Positions 22,862 through 30,747 of a stretch of DNA of 64,000 bases are shown here, piece after piece. The DNA lies in contig NZ_FNCC01000003.1 of the NCBI RefSeq assembly GCF_900100955.1, forward strand, positions 470,293-534,292. Reading direction: 5' to 3'. Under the pieces are notes generated by a model. The model saw only the letters and a list, made by a program, of their open reading frames with translations. It did no database searches and was not told the origin of the DNA. Within the stretch, counting starts at the first letter, position 1, and the number at the start of each line of letters is the position of its first letter. A program made the position numbers and the translations under genes. The DNA comes from Lentzea fradiae (GTDB lineage Bacteria > Actinomycetota > Actinomycetes > Mycobacteriales > Pseudonocardiaceae).

Positions 22862-25191
22862 GCTACGCGGTCGAACCGTGGCAGCTGCGCTGGCAGGGCC
22901 TGTCGGTGGGCAACCTGCACCAGACCGAGTCGACGTTCGCGCTGTCGAACGGCCACATCGGCATGCGCGGCACGCTCGACGAGGGTGAGCCCCGCGGCCT
23001 GCCGGGCACCTACCTCAACGGCTTCTACGAGCAGCACCAGCTGCCGTACGGGGAGGCGGGCTACGGCTACCCGGAGGCGGGCCAGACGGTCGTCAACGTC
23101 ACCGACGGCAAGATCATCCGGCTGCTGGTCGAGGACGAGCCGCTGGACATGCGCTACGGCACCGCGATCGAGCACGAGCGCGTCCTCGACTTCCGGTCCG
23201 GCACGCTGCGCCGCCGCACGGTGTGGGAGTCGCCGACGGGCCGCCGGGTGACGGTGCGCAGCGAGCGGCTCGTGTCGTTCACGCAACGAGCGGTCGCCGC
23301 GATCCGCTACGAGGTGGAGCCGGAGGAGGACCTGCAGCTGGTCCTGCAGTCCGACCTGCTGGCGAACGAGCCGATCCAGAGCCGCAGCAGCGACCCGCGC
23401 GTCGCCGCGGCCCTGGACGCGCCGCTGGTCAACGACTTCACGATGGCGGAGAAGTCGCGCGCGGTGCTGTGCCACCACACCAAGGTGTCGGGTCTGCGGA
23501 TGGCCGCCGCGATGGAGCACGAGATCGAGGCCGTCGAGCTCGCGGAGGGCACCACACCGCGCACGGAGATCCGCGCGGAGGACGACCTGGCCCGGTACAC
23601 CGCGGCCGTCGACGTCAAGGGCGGCACCTGCCTCAAGCTCACCAAGTACCTGGCCTACGGCTGGTCCGGCCAGCGGTCGACGCCCGCGTTGCGGGCCCAG
23701 GTGGAGGCCGCGCTCTCGGGCGCGCGCCAGACCGGCTGGGAGGGCTTGCTGCGGGAGCAGCGGGCGTTCCTGGACGACTTCTGGGAGGTCGCCGACATCG
23801 AGGTCGAGGGCGACGACGAGCTTCAGCAGGCGCTGCGGTTCGCGCTGTTCCACATCCTGCAGGCCGGTGCCCGCGGGGAGACCAGGGCGATCCCCGGCAA
23901 GGGCCTCACCGGTCCCGGCTACGACGGCCACGCGTTCTGGGACACCGAGATGTTCGTGCTGCCCGTCCTCACCTACACGGTGCCGGACGCCGCACGGGAC
24001 GCGCTGCGCTGGCGTCACTCCACTTTGGACAAGGCACGCGAACGCGCGGAGGTGCTGGGACTCAAGGGCGCCGCGTTCCCGTGGCGGTCGATCAACGGCG
24101 CGGAGTGCAGCGCGTACTGGCCCGCGGGCACGGCGGCGTTCCACGTCTCCGGTGACGTCGCCTACGCCGTCCAGCAGTACCTGCACGCCACGAACGACGA
24201 GGCGTTCGACCGCGACGAGGCCACCGAGATCCTGGTGGAGACGGCGCGGCTGTGGATGTCTCTCGGTCACCACGACCCGCACGACGGGTTCCGCATCGAC
24301 GGGGTGACGGGCCCGGACGAGTACTCGGCGATCGTCGACAACAACGTCTACACGAACCTGGTCGCCCAGCAGAACCTGCGCTCGGCCGCCGACGCCGCGG
24401 AACGCCACCCGGACAAGGCGAACGCGTCCGCGGAGGAGATCGCGGCGTGGCGCAAGGCGGCCGACGTGATGGCGATGCCCTACGACGAGCTGCTCCAGGT
24501 GCACCCGCAGGCGGACAACTTCACGAGGCACGCGGAGTGGGACTTCGAGAACACGCCGGCGGAGAAGTACCCGCTGTTGCTGAACTACCCGTACTTCGAC
24601 CTGTACCGCCGCCAGGTGGTGAAGCAGGCGGACCTCGTCCTCGCGATGCACGTGCGCGGTGACGCGTTCACCGCGGAGGAGAAGGCCCGCAACTTCGCCT
24701 ACTACGAGGCCCGCACCGTGCGCGACTCGTCGTTGTCGGCGGGCACGCAGGCGGTGCTGGCGGCGGAGGTCGGGCACCTGGACCTCGCGTTCGACTACCT
24801 CGTCGAGGCGGCGTTCACCGATCTCCACGACCTGCACGAGAACGTCACCAACGGCCTGCACATGGCCTCGCTGGCGGGCGCGTGGACGGCGCTGGTGGCC
24901 GGGTTCGGCGGGATGCGCGACCACGGCGGCGAGCTGACGTTCGCGCCGCGGCTGCCGGACGCGCTGACCGGGCTCTCGTTCCGGATGGCGTTCCAGGGCA
25001 CCAGGATCGCGGTCGAGGTGCGCGGCGGTGAGGCCACGTACCGGATCGTGGACGGCACCGAGCTGACGACGAAGCACCACGGGGAGCCGATCACGATCAA
25101 GGCCGGGGAGCCGGTGACCGTGCCGATCCCGAAGTGCCCCGAGCTCGAACGGCCGCGGCTGCCGTTCGGCCGGGAGCCCCGCAGGCGCTAG
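22858..25191 (+). CDS. GH65 disaccharide phosphorylase (maltose/trehalose/kojibiose type)
   Basis: Cytosolic glycoside hydrolase family 65 enzyme, 777 aa. It has the N-terminal beta-sandwich (ESTFALSNGHIGMRGTLDEG), the (alpha/alpha)6 barrel with the general acid Glu488 in DGVTGPDEYSAIVDNN (short form TGPDEYS), the aglycone segment GHAFWDTEMFVLP and the C-terminal sheet. It phosphorolyses an alpha-glucosidic disaccharide to glucose and beta-G1P, in line with the coupled beta-phosphoglucomutase. Which disaccharide is used cannot be decided by eye. A very strong hairpin follows the stop. Confidence 0.92.
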   Translation: MSYAVEPWQLRWQGLSVGNLHQTESTFALSNGHIGMRGTLDEGEPRGLPGTYLNGFYEQHQLPYGEAGYGYPEAGQTVVNVTDGKIIRLLVEDEPLDMRYGTAIEHERVLDFRSGTLRRRTVWESPTGRRVTVRSERLVSFTQRAVAAIRYEVEPEEDLQLVLQSDLLANEPIQSRSSDPRVAAALDAPLVNDFTMAEKSRAVLCHHTKVSGLRMAAAMEHEIEAVELAEGTTPRTEIRAEDDLARYTAAVDVKGGTCLKLTKYLAYGWSGQRSTPALRAQVEAALSGARQTGWEGLLREQRAFLDDFWEVADIEVEGDDELQQALRFALFHILQAGARGETRAIPGKGLTGPGYDGHAFWDTEMFVLPVLTYTVPDAARDALRWRHSTLDKARERAEVLGLKGAAFPWRSINGAECSAYWPAGTAAFHVSGDVAYAVQQYLHATNDEAFDRDEATEILVETARLWMSLGHHDPHDGFRIDGVTGPDEYSAIVDNNVYTNLVAQQNLRSAADAAERHPDKANASAEEIAAWRKAADVMAMPYDELLQVHPQADNFTRHAEWDFENTPAEKYPLLLNYPYFDLYRRQVVKQADLVLAMHVRGDAFTAEEKARNFAYYEARTVRDSSLSAGTQAVLAAEVGHLDLAFDYLVEAAFTDLHDLHENVTNGLHMASLAGAWTALVAGFGGMRDHGGELTFAPRLPDALTGLSFRMAFQGTRIAVEVRGGEATYRIVDGTELTTKHHGEPITIKAGEPVTVPIPKCPELERPRLPFGREPRRR

Positions 25192-25200
25192 ACCCGACGG

Positions 25201-25233
25201 CTGGTCTTCGCCTCCGTCCGAGGCGAAGACCAG
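25201..25233 (+). terminator. Terminator after the GH65 gene
   Basis: Perfect 14-bp stem CTGGTCTTCGCCTC (25201-25214) / complement (25220-25233) with a 5-nt loop, 9 bp past the stop. Being symmetrical it may also stop the convergent 25372-25710 transcript. Confidence 0.85.
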
Positions 25234-25371
25234 CCGGTCCGGTTCCGGCGAAGAAGCGTTCGAACGGGCGAAGCAGGATCAGGATGACGCCGACGAAGAG
25301 CAGCACGTACTGCGGCAGGTAGAAGGCGTCGGGCAGACCGAGCACCGGCTCGTAGGTGGGACCTTTCCTGG

Positions 25372-25710
25372 TCAGCCCGGCAGACGGGAGACCTGGTAGT
25401 GCGCGATCAGGTCGTCCTTCACCAACACGCTCAGGTGCACCCCGATCGCCGGTCTGTCGGCGAACGTGAAATCGACGCTCAAATAGCCGAGCACCAGATC
25501 GTCAGCCAGCCTGCGCGTTTCCAGAATCCGGTAGGCGGCTTTCAAACCGAGCGGCTGGGAATCGTAGTAGGCCGCGATCCCGGCCCTTCCCACGCCGTAC
25601 GGCTTGAGGCCCTGAAAAATGGCGTCCTCGGTGAATCCGGCCGCCACGCGTTCCGGGTCGTGCGCGTCGACCGCGTCCTTCCACCGGTCCATGACCTCGT
25701 CGAGCGTCAT
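25372..25710 (-). CDS. NTF2-like (SnoaL-type) protein
   Basis: 112-aa single-domain protein of the nuclear transport factor 2 superfamily: MTLDEVMDRWKDAVDAHD helix, AAGFTEDAIFQGLKPYG, the middle helix GIAAYYDSQP and C-terminal strands ending LIAHYQVSRLPG. Members are enzymes (isomerases, cyclases) or scaffolds; substrate is unknown. The ATG lies 1 nt past the SDR stop, so the two genes are co-expressed and probably act together on one small molecule. Confidence 0.85.
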   Translation of the reverse strand: MTLDEVMDRWKDAVDAHDPERVAAGFTEDAIFQGLKPYGVGRAGIAAYYDSQPLGLKAAYRILETRRLADDLVLGYLSVDFTFADRPAIGVHLSVLVKDDLIAHYQVSRLPG

Positions 25711-25711
25711 G

Positions 25712-26410
25712 TCAGTGCCCCGCGCTCTGGCCGCCGTCGACGTGCAGGATCTCGCCCGTCACGAAGCCGGCGTGCTCCAGGAACGTGATCGCGTCGACCA
25801 CCTCGGAGATCTCGCCGATGCGCCCGGCGGGGTGCAGTGCGGCGAGCGCCTCGTGGGTCTCTGGGGCGTGCATCGGCGTGCTGATGATGCCGAGCGCCAC
25901 CGTGTTGAACCGGATGCCGCGGGCCGCGTACTCGACGGCCAGCGACTTCGTGACGGCGTTCAGACCGCCCTTGGTCAGCGACGCGAGGGCGGCCGGCACC
26001 GCCGACAGCGCGTGGTCGACGAGGCTCGTGGACACGGTGACGACGTGCCCGCCGGTGCTCTCCATCGCGGCGACGGCGCTGCGCGTGACGTCGAAGAAGC
26101 CGGTGAGGTTCGTCCCGGTGACGGTGGCGAAGTCCTCGTCGGTGTACTCGGTGAACGGCTTGGCGACGAAGACGCCCGCGTTGTTCACGAGCGAGTCGAC
26201 CCGGCCGAAGCGCGCCAGCGCCTCCCGCACGACCCGCGCGCCCTCGCCGGTCTTCGAGAGGTCGGCGCGGATCGTGAGCACCTTGGGGTCGTCGGACGGC
26301 CCGATGGAACGTGAGACGGCGACCACCGAATAGCCGAGCTTGCGATAAGCCGGAACGAGCGCCGCGCCGATTCCCTGCGATGCACCCGTGACGATTGCGA
26401 CCTTGTTCAT
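25712..26410 (-). CDS. SDR-family protein lacking the catalytic tyrosine
   Basis: Short-chain dehydrogenase/reductase fold, 232 aa. The NAD(P) site VTGASQGIG (residues 7-15) and LVNNAGV are intact. The active-site region reads VSTSLVDHALSAVPAALASLTKGG, and at the Tyr of the YxxxK motif there is Ala (ALASLTK; Lys147 kept, position 143 is Ala). Relatives with this PAALASLTKGG pattern appear to be common, so it may be a distinct subfamily rather than a decayed gene. ATG 26410 has CAGGAAA upstream. It is followed by the NTF2-like gene and preceded by LysR. Confidence 0.85.
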   Translation of the reverse strand: MNKVAIVTGASQGIGAALVPAYRKLGYSVVAVSRSIGPSDDPKVLTIRADLSKTGEGARVVREALARFGRVDSLVNNAGVFVAKPFTEYTDEDFATVTGTNLTGFFDVTRSAVAAMESTGGHVVTVSTSLVDHALSAVPAALASLTKGGLNAVTKSLAVEYAARGIRFNTVALGIISTPMHAPETHEALAALHPAGRIGEISEVVDAITFLEHAGFVTGEILHVDGGQSAGH

Positions 26411-26509
26411 TTTCCTGCTCGCTTTCGAAGGAGGGAAGTGGAACTGACAGCCACAACGGCGCGCGTCCGCGAATTCATCTCGCGGAATTGCGACCTGTTC
26501 CCTCTCTCG

Positions 26510-26525
26510 TAGGAGGCTCAGCCTC
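26510..26525. promoter_or_regulatory. LysR-type operator candidate, site 1 (SDR promoter side)
   Basis: TAGGAGGCTCAGCCTC shares 14 of 16 bases with a second copy at 27452-27467 beside the LysR gene start, and contains the palindrome GGAGGCT-C-AGCCTCC (26512-26526). It lies about 100 bp upstream of the SDR start and overlaps the LysR stop codon. Confidence 0.55.
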
Positions 26526-27441
26526 CCAGCGCCCGGTGCGGGTCGTCGGCGGGCAGCCAGACGCCGTCCCGGCCCAGCCCGAGGTCGCCCACGTCCCGGG
26601 TGATGGCCTCGGCGGCGGCGATCACGTCGGCGCGGACCTCGTCCGCCCGGCGCACGAGCGACCACGTCCACAGCGCCTCGGGGCCGACGACGGGCCGCTG
26701 GACGAGGTCCGGCGGCAACGGCGTGGTCTGCCCCTTCGGCGAGTTCAGCACCGGCGTCGTGCAGTCGCGGACGTGGTCGAAGAACGCGGGCCCGGTGATG
26801 GCGCCGTTGTGGATGCGCCGGACGGCGGCGCCGGTGTCGCGGGCGAACTCCTCGGCGTAGTCGTTCCACGACTGCCACGACGTGACGTCGTCGTCCACGA
26901 GCACCGCGATGTCCTTGGCGCGCACGGGACTCGTGTCGGTGCCGACGGCGACCGCGTAGAGCCGGTCGGCGCCGAGCAGCCGCGCCTCCAGGCCGAGCCG
27001 GGCGGCGTCGGACCGGCGGACCCAGCACACGGCCAGGTCGAGGCTGCCGTCCGCCACTCGTGCCGCCTGCTGGTGCGATGGGACCACCCACGCGTCGACG
27101 TACAGCCGGGCGATCCCGGCCGTGCGCTCGGTCAGGCCGGGCGGCAGCCAGTTGACGTACCCGATCCTGACCGGCCGCGACCCGGAGAGCTGGCGCGCGT
27201 GCCGGTGCAGCTCGTCGGCCCGCTCCAGCAGTGCCCGCACCTGCGGCAGCAGCGCCGTTCCGGCGGGAGTCAGCGCGACGGTGCGGCGGTCGCGGGTGAA
27301 CAGCGGCACGCCGAGGTCGCGTTCGAGCGCCTTGATCTGCTGTGACAACGACGGTCCCGCGATGAGCAGCCGTGCCGCGGCCCTGCCGAAGTGCAGTTCC
27401 TCGGCGACGGCGACGAAGTACCGGAGCTGGCGCAGTTCCAC
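26518..27441 (-). CDS. LysR-family transcriptional regulator
   Basis: 307-aa regulator with an N-terminal winged helix (MELRQLRYFVAVAEELHFGRAAARL through SLSQQIKALERDLGVPLFTR) and a C-terminal effector-binding domain from residue ~90. It probably controls itself and the downstream SDR/NTF2-like pair: near-identical 16-bp sites lie at its own promoter and before the SDR gene. GTG 27441 has TAGGAT 6 nt upstream, a leaderless start. Effector unknown. Confidence 0.92.
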   Translation of the reverse strand: MELRQLRYFVAVAEELHFGRAAARLLIAGPSLSQQIKALERDLGVPLFTRDRRTVALTPAGTALLPQVRALLERADELHRHARQLSGSRPVRIGYVNWLPPGLTERTAGIARLYVDAWVVPSHQQAARVADGSLDLAVCWVRRSDAARLGLEARLLGADRLYAVAVGTDTSPVRAKDIAVLVDDDVTSWQSWNDYAEEFARDTGAAVRRIHNGAITGPAFFDHVRDCTTPVLNSPKGQTTPLPPDLVQRPVVGPEALWTWSLVRRADEVRADVIAAAEAITRDVGDLGLGRDGVWLPADDPHRALGG

Positions 27442-27447
27442 GTCCGC

Positions 27448-27453
27448 ATCCTA
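27448..27453 (-). promoter_or_regulatory. Putative -10 element (TAGGAT) of leaderless lysR
   Basis: On the minus strand TAGGAT ends 6 nt before the GTG at 27441. It touches the LysR-type operator candidate at 27452-27467, fitting autorepression. Confidence 0.5.
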
Positions 27454-27467
27454 GGAGGCTGAGGCTC
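27452..27467. promoter_or_regulatory. LysR-type operator candidate, site 2 (autoregulation)
   Basis: TAGGAGGCTGAGGCTC, 14/16 identical to site 1 at 26510-26525. It overlaps the lysR -10 element. Confidence 0.55.
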
Positions 27468-27559
27468 TCATGAAAGAGTTCTCCGACACGCCGCTGTCCG
27501 AAGTGGACGGATCAGGCACCGGTCCGCGTGATCCCTGCCGGTCGTGAGCGCCCGGCAGG

Positions 27560-27780
27560 CCGCCGCGGCGCTGGCGGCCGGAACGGGTGCCGGACGGTGT
27601 CCTGTTCGGCATCGCGTCGACCACGCTGCGGACGGGCGCCGAACTGGGGTTTCCGCAGGCGGCGGCGGTGCTGACAGCGGGGTACTCGGCGGGCCGGGTG
27701 GCCGGCCCGCTCGTCGCTGCCCCGCTGCCGCACCACGGCTACGACGCCGCGATCGCCCTGCCGTCCGCGCTCACAGCTCC
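27560..27780 (+). pseudogene. C-terminal remnant of an MFS (YbfB/YjiJ-like) transporter
   Basis: The frame through 27587 reads VLFGIASTTLRTGAELGFPQ, then AAAVLTAGYSAGRVAGPLVA and HHGYDAAIALPSAL, matching the last two helices of YbfB/YjiJ-type MFS proteins. Everything N-terminal is missing and the frame runs on into the antisense end of the dehydrogenase gene. Upstream a 25-codon ORF from ATG 27470 (MKEFSDTPLSEVDGSGTG) has no recognisable origin. The region fills the 329-bp gap between lysR and the dehydrogenase. Confidence 0.55.
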
Positions 27781-28742
27781 AGCACCACCTTCACGTCGTC
27801 CGGCCGCTGCTCGAACGCCTCGGGGTACGACTCCAGCGGCACCCGGCGGGTGATCATCGCCGACAGCCACTCGTCGTCGGCCCGGTCGAGCACGGCGGCG
27901 GCCTCCCGGTAGTGCCGCACGTTCGCGTTGACGGTGCCGAACACGATCCCGTTGCGCAGCACCAGGTCCCGGTTGGACTGTCCCAGGTCGACGGGCACGA
28001 CCTCGGTGGACGGCACACCGGTCAAACACACCAGGTCACGGCCGAGCAGCCGGGCGACGAGCCGCGGCGCGCCGGTCGCCTCGATCACGACGGGGTGGTC
28101 CGGCAGCTCGCGGTGGTAGGTCGCGCCGAGCGACTCGACCAGCGCCGGTTTGACGCCGTCCTTCGCCAGGTCGAAGACGTGCACGTCGAGCCCGCGCTGC
28201 ACGCCGACCAGCGCCGCCAGCAGCCCGATCGGGCCCGCACCGGTCACCAGCACGCTCTCGAACGGGAACAGCGCGAGCCGGTCGAGCCGTTCCCACGCCT
28301 TGACCACCACCGACGCCGGTTCGACGAGCACCCCGGTCTCGGAGCCGACGGCCACCGCGTAGGAGGCGGGCACCGTCCACAGCGTGGACGCGTAGCCGTC
28401 GACGCCGGTGATGCCGCGCTCGGTGTAGCGGCCGTTGCGGCACATGTCGAACTCGCCGCGCGCACAGGCCACGCACGGCACGGGGTCCGGTCTTCTGACC
28501 ACCCCCGCCACCAATGTTCCCGGATCGAAGCCCGGTCCGCTGATCACGCGGCCGAGCGACTCGTGACCGATCACCAGCCGCTCCCCCACGCCGAACTCGC
28601 CGCGGACGATTTCGCGGTCCGTCCCGCAGATGCCGACGGCCAGTCCCTCGACCAGCAGATCGCCTGGTCCCGGCACCGGGTCGGGCAGTTCGGACAACGC
28701 CAGGGAACCGGGTCGTGCAAGATCCACAATCAACGCTCGCAT
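27771..28742 (-). CDS. Zinc-type dehydrogenase (glucose 1-dehydrogenase-like)
   Basis: Medium-chain dehydrogenase, 323 aa, resembling archaeal-type glucose dehydrogenases: catalytic-domain ICGTDREIVRGEFG (zinc Cys), GHESLGRV, a structural-zinc loop with four Cys in PCVACARGEFDMC, and the cofactor motif VTGAGPIGLLAAL. ATG 28742 (MRALIVDLARPG) is the family-like start; ATG 28751 is 3 codons upstream. Divergent from the GH64 glucanase gene with a LacI-type palindrome between, so it may oxidise the glucose released from glucan. Substrate not proven. Confidence 0.83.
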   Translation of the reverse strand: MRALIVDLARPGSLALSELPDPVPGPGDLLVEGLAVGICGTDREIVRGEFGVGERLVIGHESLGRVISGPGFDPGTLVAGVVRRPDPVPCVACARGEFDMCRNGRYTERGITGVDGYASTLWTVPASYAVAVGSETGVLVEPASVVVKAWERLDRLALFPFESVLVTGAGPIGLLAALVGVQRGLDVHVFDLAKDGVKPALVESLGATYHRELPDHPVVIEATGAPRLVARLLGRDLVCLTGVPSTEVVPVDLGQSNRDLVLRNGIVFGTVNANVRHYREAAAVLDRADDEWLSAMITRRVPLESYPEAFEQRPDDVKVVLEL

Positions 28743-28782
28743 AGGGACCATTCTTGACAGATGGACCGCGATCCGCCGAGTA

Positions 28783-28796
28783 TGAGAGCGCTCTCA
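28783..28796. promoter_or_regulatory. LacI-family operator (CebR-like palindrome)
   Basis: TGAGAGCGCTCTCA is a perfect 14-bp palindrome differing by one symmetrical base from the CebR box TGGGAGCGCTCCCA of Streptomyces cellulolytic genes. It lies 32 bp before the GH64 start and 40 bp from the divergent dehydrogenase. A glucan-derived sugar is the likely inducer; the cognate LacI protein is not in the window. Confidence 0.75.
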
Positions 28797-28827
28797 CGCA
28801 ACCCTGTCTCAGTGAGGAGATAGACCG

Positions 28828-29994
28828 ATGCGCAAGCTCCTGCTGCTCGCGACATCGGCCCTACTAGGGCTGACAACGATGTCCGCGCCCGTGCAAGCGG
28901 CTCCACCGAGCCAGCTCCCGCTCACCATCACCAACAACTCGGGCCGCTCCGAAGCGGTCCACCTCTACATCACCGGCGTCTACAACGGACGCCTCGGCTA
29001 CGTGAACGAGAGCGGCCAGTTCACCCCGTGGACCGGCGGCACCAACCCGCCCTCCCCCGCTCCCGACTTCTCGATCCCCGGCCCGGCCAACGGGACCAGC
29101 AAGACCGTCCAGATCCCGCTCAACCTGGGCGGAGGCCGCATCTACCTGGCCTTCCGGGACAAGCTGAAGTTCGGCCTCGTCCCCGGCGGGCTCGTGCAGC
29201 CGGCACCGTGGGCGGGCGGCGACCCGAACCGCGACGTCCTGTTCGACTGGAGCGAGCTCACCTTCGACAACGGCGGCCTGTGGCTCAACAGCTCGCAGGT
29301 GGACATGTTCGCCGTGCCGCACTCCGTGGAGGTCACGTCGCAGAGCGGCGCCACGAAGAAGGCGGGTGAGCTCGTGGCGAACGGGCGGAACCAGGTCTTC
29401 GACCAGCTCGAGCAGGCCGGTGGCGACTGGGCGAAGCTCATCTACACCCGGTCCGACGGCACCCGGCTGCGCGCGCTCAACCCGAGCAAGGGGCTCGACG
29501 AGGGCCTGTTCTCCGGCACGTACTTCCAGGACTACGTCAGCAGCGTCTGGTCGACGTATGAGAACACGCCGCTGACCGTCGTGCCTTACCAGTCGGAACC
29601 GGACCGCAAGTACACCGGACGCGTCAGCGGCGGCGTCATGCGGTTCACCAACGCCGCAGGCGAGCAGGTCGGGGAGTTCCAGCAGCCGTCCACCCGTGAC
29701 GTGCTCAACTGCGACGGCAAGCTCTTCGCGCCGAACGACGAAGTGGGTGCCATCGCACGCTCGCTGTGCGCGGCGCTGCACCGCTCGACGCTGGGCTTCC
29801 TGCACACCCAGCCGACCTACGACGCGAGCGAGTTCTACACCCGCGCGACGGCGAACCACTTCTCGCGGATCGTGCACGCCAACATGGCCGACGGCCGGGC
29901 CTACGGCTTCGCCTTCGACGACGTCGGCGGCTTCGAGTCACTTGTCCACGAACCGAACCCGCGTTCGGCAAAAATCACGCTGACCGCATTTTAA
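28828..29994 (+). CDS. Secreted GH64 beta-1,3-glucanase
   Basis: Exported endo-acting enzyme, 388 aa, releasing laminari-oligosaccharides (typically pentaose) from beta-1,3-glucan. The signal ends PVQA (residue ~24). The barrel domain starts LPLTITNNSGRSEAVHLYITG and includes RIYLAFRDKLKFGLVPG, then the thaumatin-like part with the active-site stretch VLFDWSELTFDNGGLWLN (acidic Glu and Asp, short form WSELTFDN). No carbohydrate-binding module is attached. TGAGGAG precedes the ATG. The LacI-type operator suggests induction by glucan breakdown products. Confidence 0.93.
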   Translation: MRKLLLLATSALLGLTTMSAPVQAAPPSQLPLTITNNSGRSEAVHLYITGVYNGRLGYVNESGQFTPWTGGTNPPSPAPDFSIPGPANGTSKTVQIPLNLGGGRIYLAFRDKLKFGLVPGGLVQPAPWAGGDPNRDVLFDWSELTFDNGGLWLNSSQVDMFAVPHSVEVTSQSGATKKAGELVANGRNQVFDQLEQAGGDWAKLIYTRSDGTRLRALNPSKGLDEGLFSGTYFQDYVSSVWSTYENTPLTVVPYQSEPDRKYTGRVSGGVMRFTNAAGEQVGEFQQPSTRDVLNCDGKLFAPNDEVGAIARSLCAALHRSTLGFLHTQPTYDASEFYTRATANHFSRIVHANMADGRAYGFAFDDVGGFESLVHEPNPRSAKITLTAF

Positions 29995-30026
29995 CCCTAA
30001 GCGTTCTTGCTTTTGATCGACTTTAG

Positions 30027-30070
30027 CTCCACTGTGTGAGAGCCGTCGCCGCGGCTTTCACACAGTGGAG
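30027..30070 (+). terminator. Hairpin between GH64 and the response regulator that buries its ribosome-binding site
   Basis: 13-bp perfect stem CTCCACTGTGTGA (30027-30039) / TCACACAGTGGAG (30058-30070) with further pairing inside the 18-nt loop (AGCCG/CGGCT). It follows the GH64 stop by 32 bp and can act as its terminator. The 3' arm contains GTGGAG, the SD of the response regulator whose GTG is only 5 nt further, so the structure would also occlude its start. Confidence 0.75.
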
Positions 30071-30075
30071 TTTCC

Positions 30076-30747
30076 GTGTGCGTACGGGTCCTGCTGGTCG
30101 AAGACGACGAGCGAATCCGGCAGGCGTTGAGCCTCGCCTTGTCCGACGAGGGTTTCGCGGTCGACGAGGCGGGTTCGGGCGAAGTGGCGTTGCGCCGGCT
30201 CGACGCCGAGCCCTTCGACGTGGTGCTGGTCGACCTGACCCTTCCCGGCCTCGACGGCCTGGACGTCGTGCGGACCCTCCGGGCCCGTGGTGACCTGCCC
30301 ATCATCGTGGTCACGGCGCGGGCGGACGCCCGTGACATGATCGCGGGGCTGGAGGCGGGAGCGGACGACTACGTCACGAAACCGTTGATGGGAGACGTTC
30401 TCGCGGCCCGTGTCCGCGCGTTGTTGAGACGGCGCGGTCCCGGCCGGGACGCGGTTCGGGTCGGGGATCTGGAAATCCGTCCGCAGGAAGGGCTCGTGCA
30501 CCGTGCGGGCGAACGCGTTCACCTCACCAGGACCGAATTCCGGCTGTTGCTGGAACTCGCTGGTGCGGGCGGGCGAATCGTCACCAGAGAACAGCTGCTG
30601 CACAAGGTCTGGGGTTACGACTACTTCGGTGACACCCGGTTGCTGGACGTGCACATAAGAAGGCTCCGCCGAAAGGTGGAGGCGAACCCCGACCACCCGC
30701 AGCTGGTGCTCACCGTGCGCGGTTCCGGCTACCGGATCCCCTCGTGA
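30076..30747 (+). CDS. OmpR/PhoB-family response regulator
   Basis: 223-aa DNA-binding response regulator, CseB-like. The receiver domain has acidic ED at 10-11, phosphoacceptor Asp53 in LVDLTLPGLDG, and TKP Lys near residue 101. The winged helix (residues ~125-223) ends with RRLRRKVEANPDHP and VRGSGYRIPS. GTG 30076 lies immediately after a hairpin holding its SD. The stop overlaps the kinase start (GTGA). The cluster genes that follow on the same strand are the likely targets, which is inference. Confidence 0.93.
   Translation: MCVRVLLVEDDERIRQALSLALSDEGFAVDEAGSGEVALRRLDAEPFDVVLVDLTLPGLDGLDVVRTLRARGDLPIIVVTARADARDMIAGLEAGADDYVTKPLMGDVLAARVRALLRRRGPGRDAVRVGDLEIRPQEGLVHRAGERVHLTRTEFRLLLELAGAGGRIVTREQLLHKVWGYDYFGDTRLLDVHIRRLRRKVEANPDHPQLVLTVRGSGYRIPS

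Noticed and set aside
22765..25080. 771-codon minus-strand frame under the GH65 gene
   Set aside because: Exact antisense shadow of GH65; composition is Arg/Val/His-rich with no domain.
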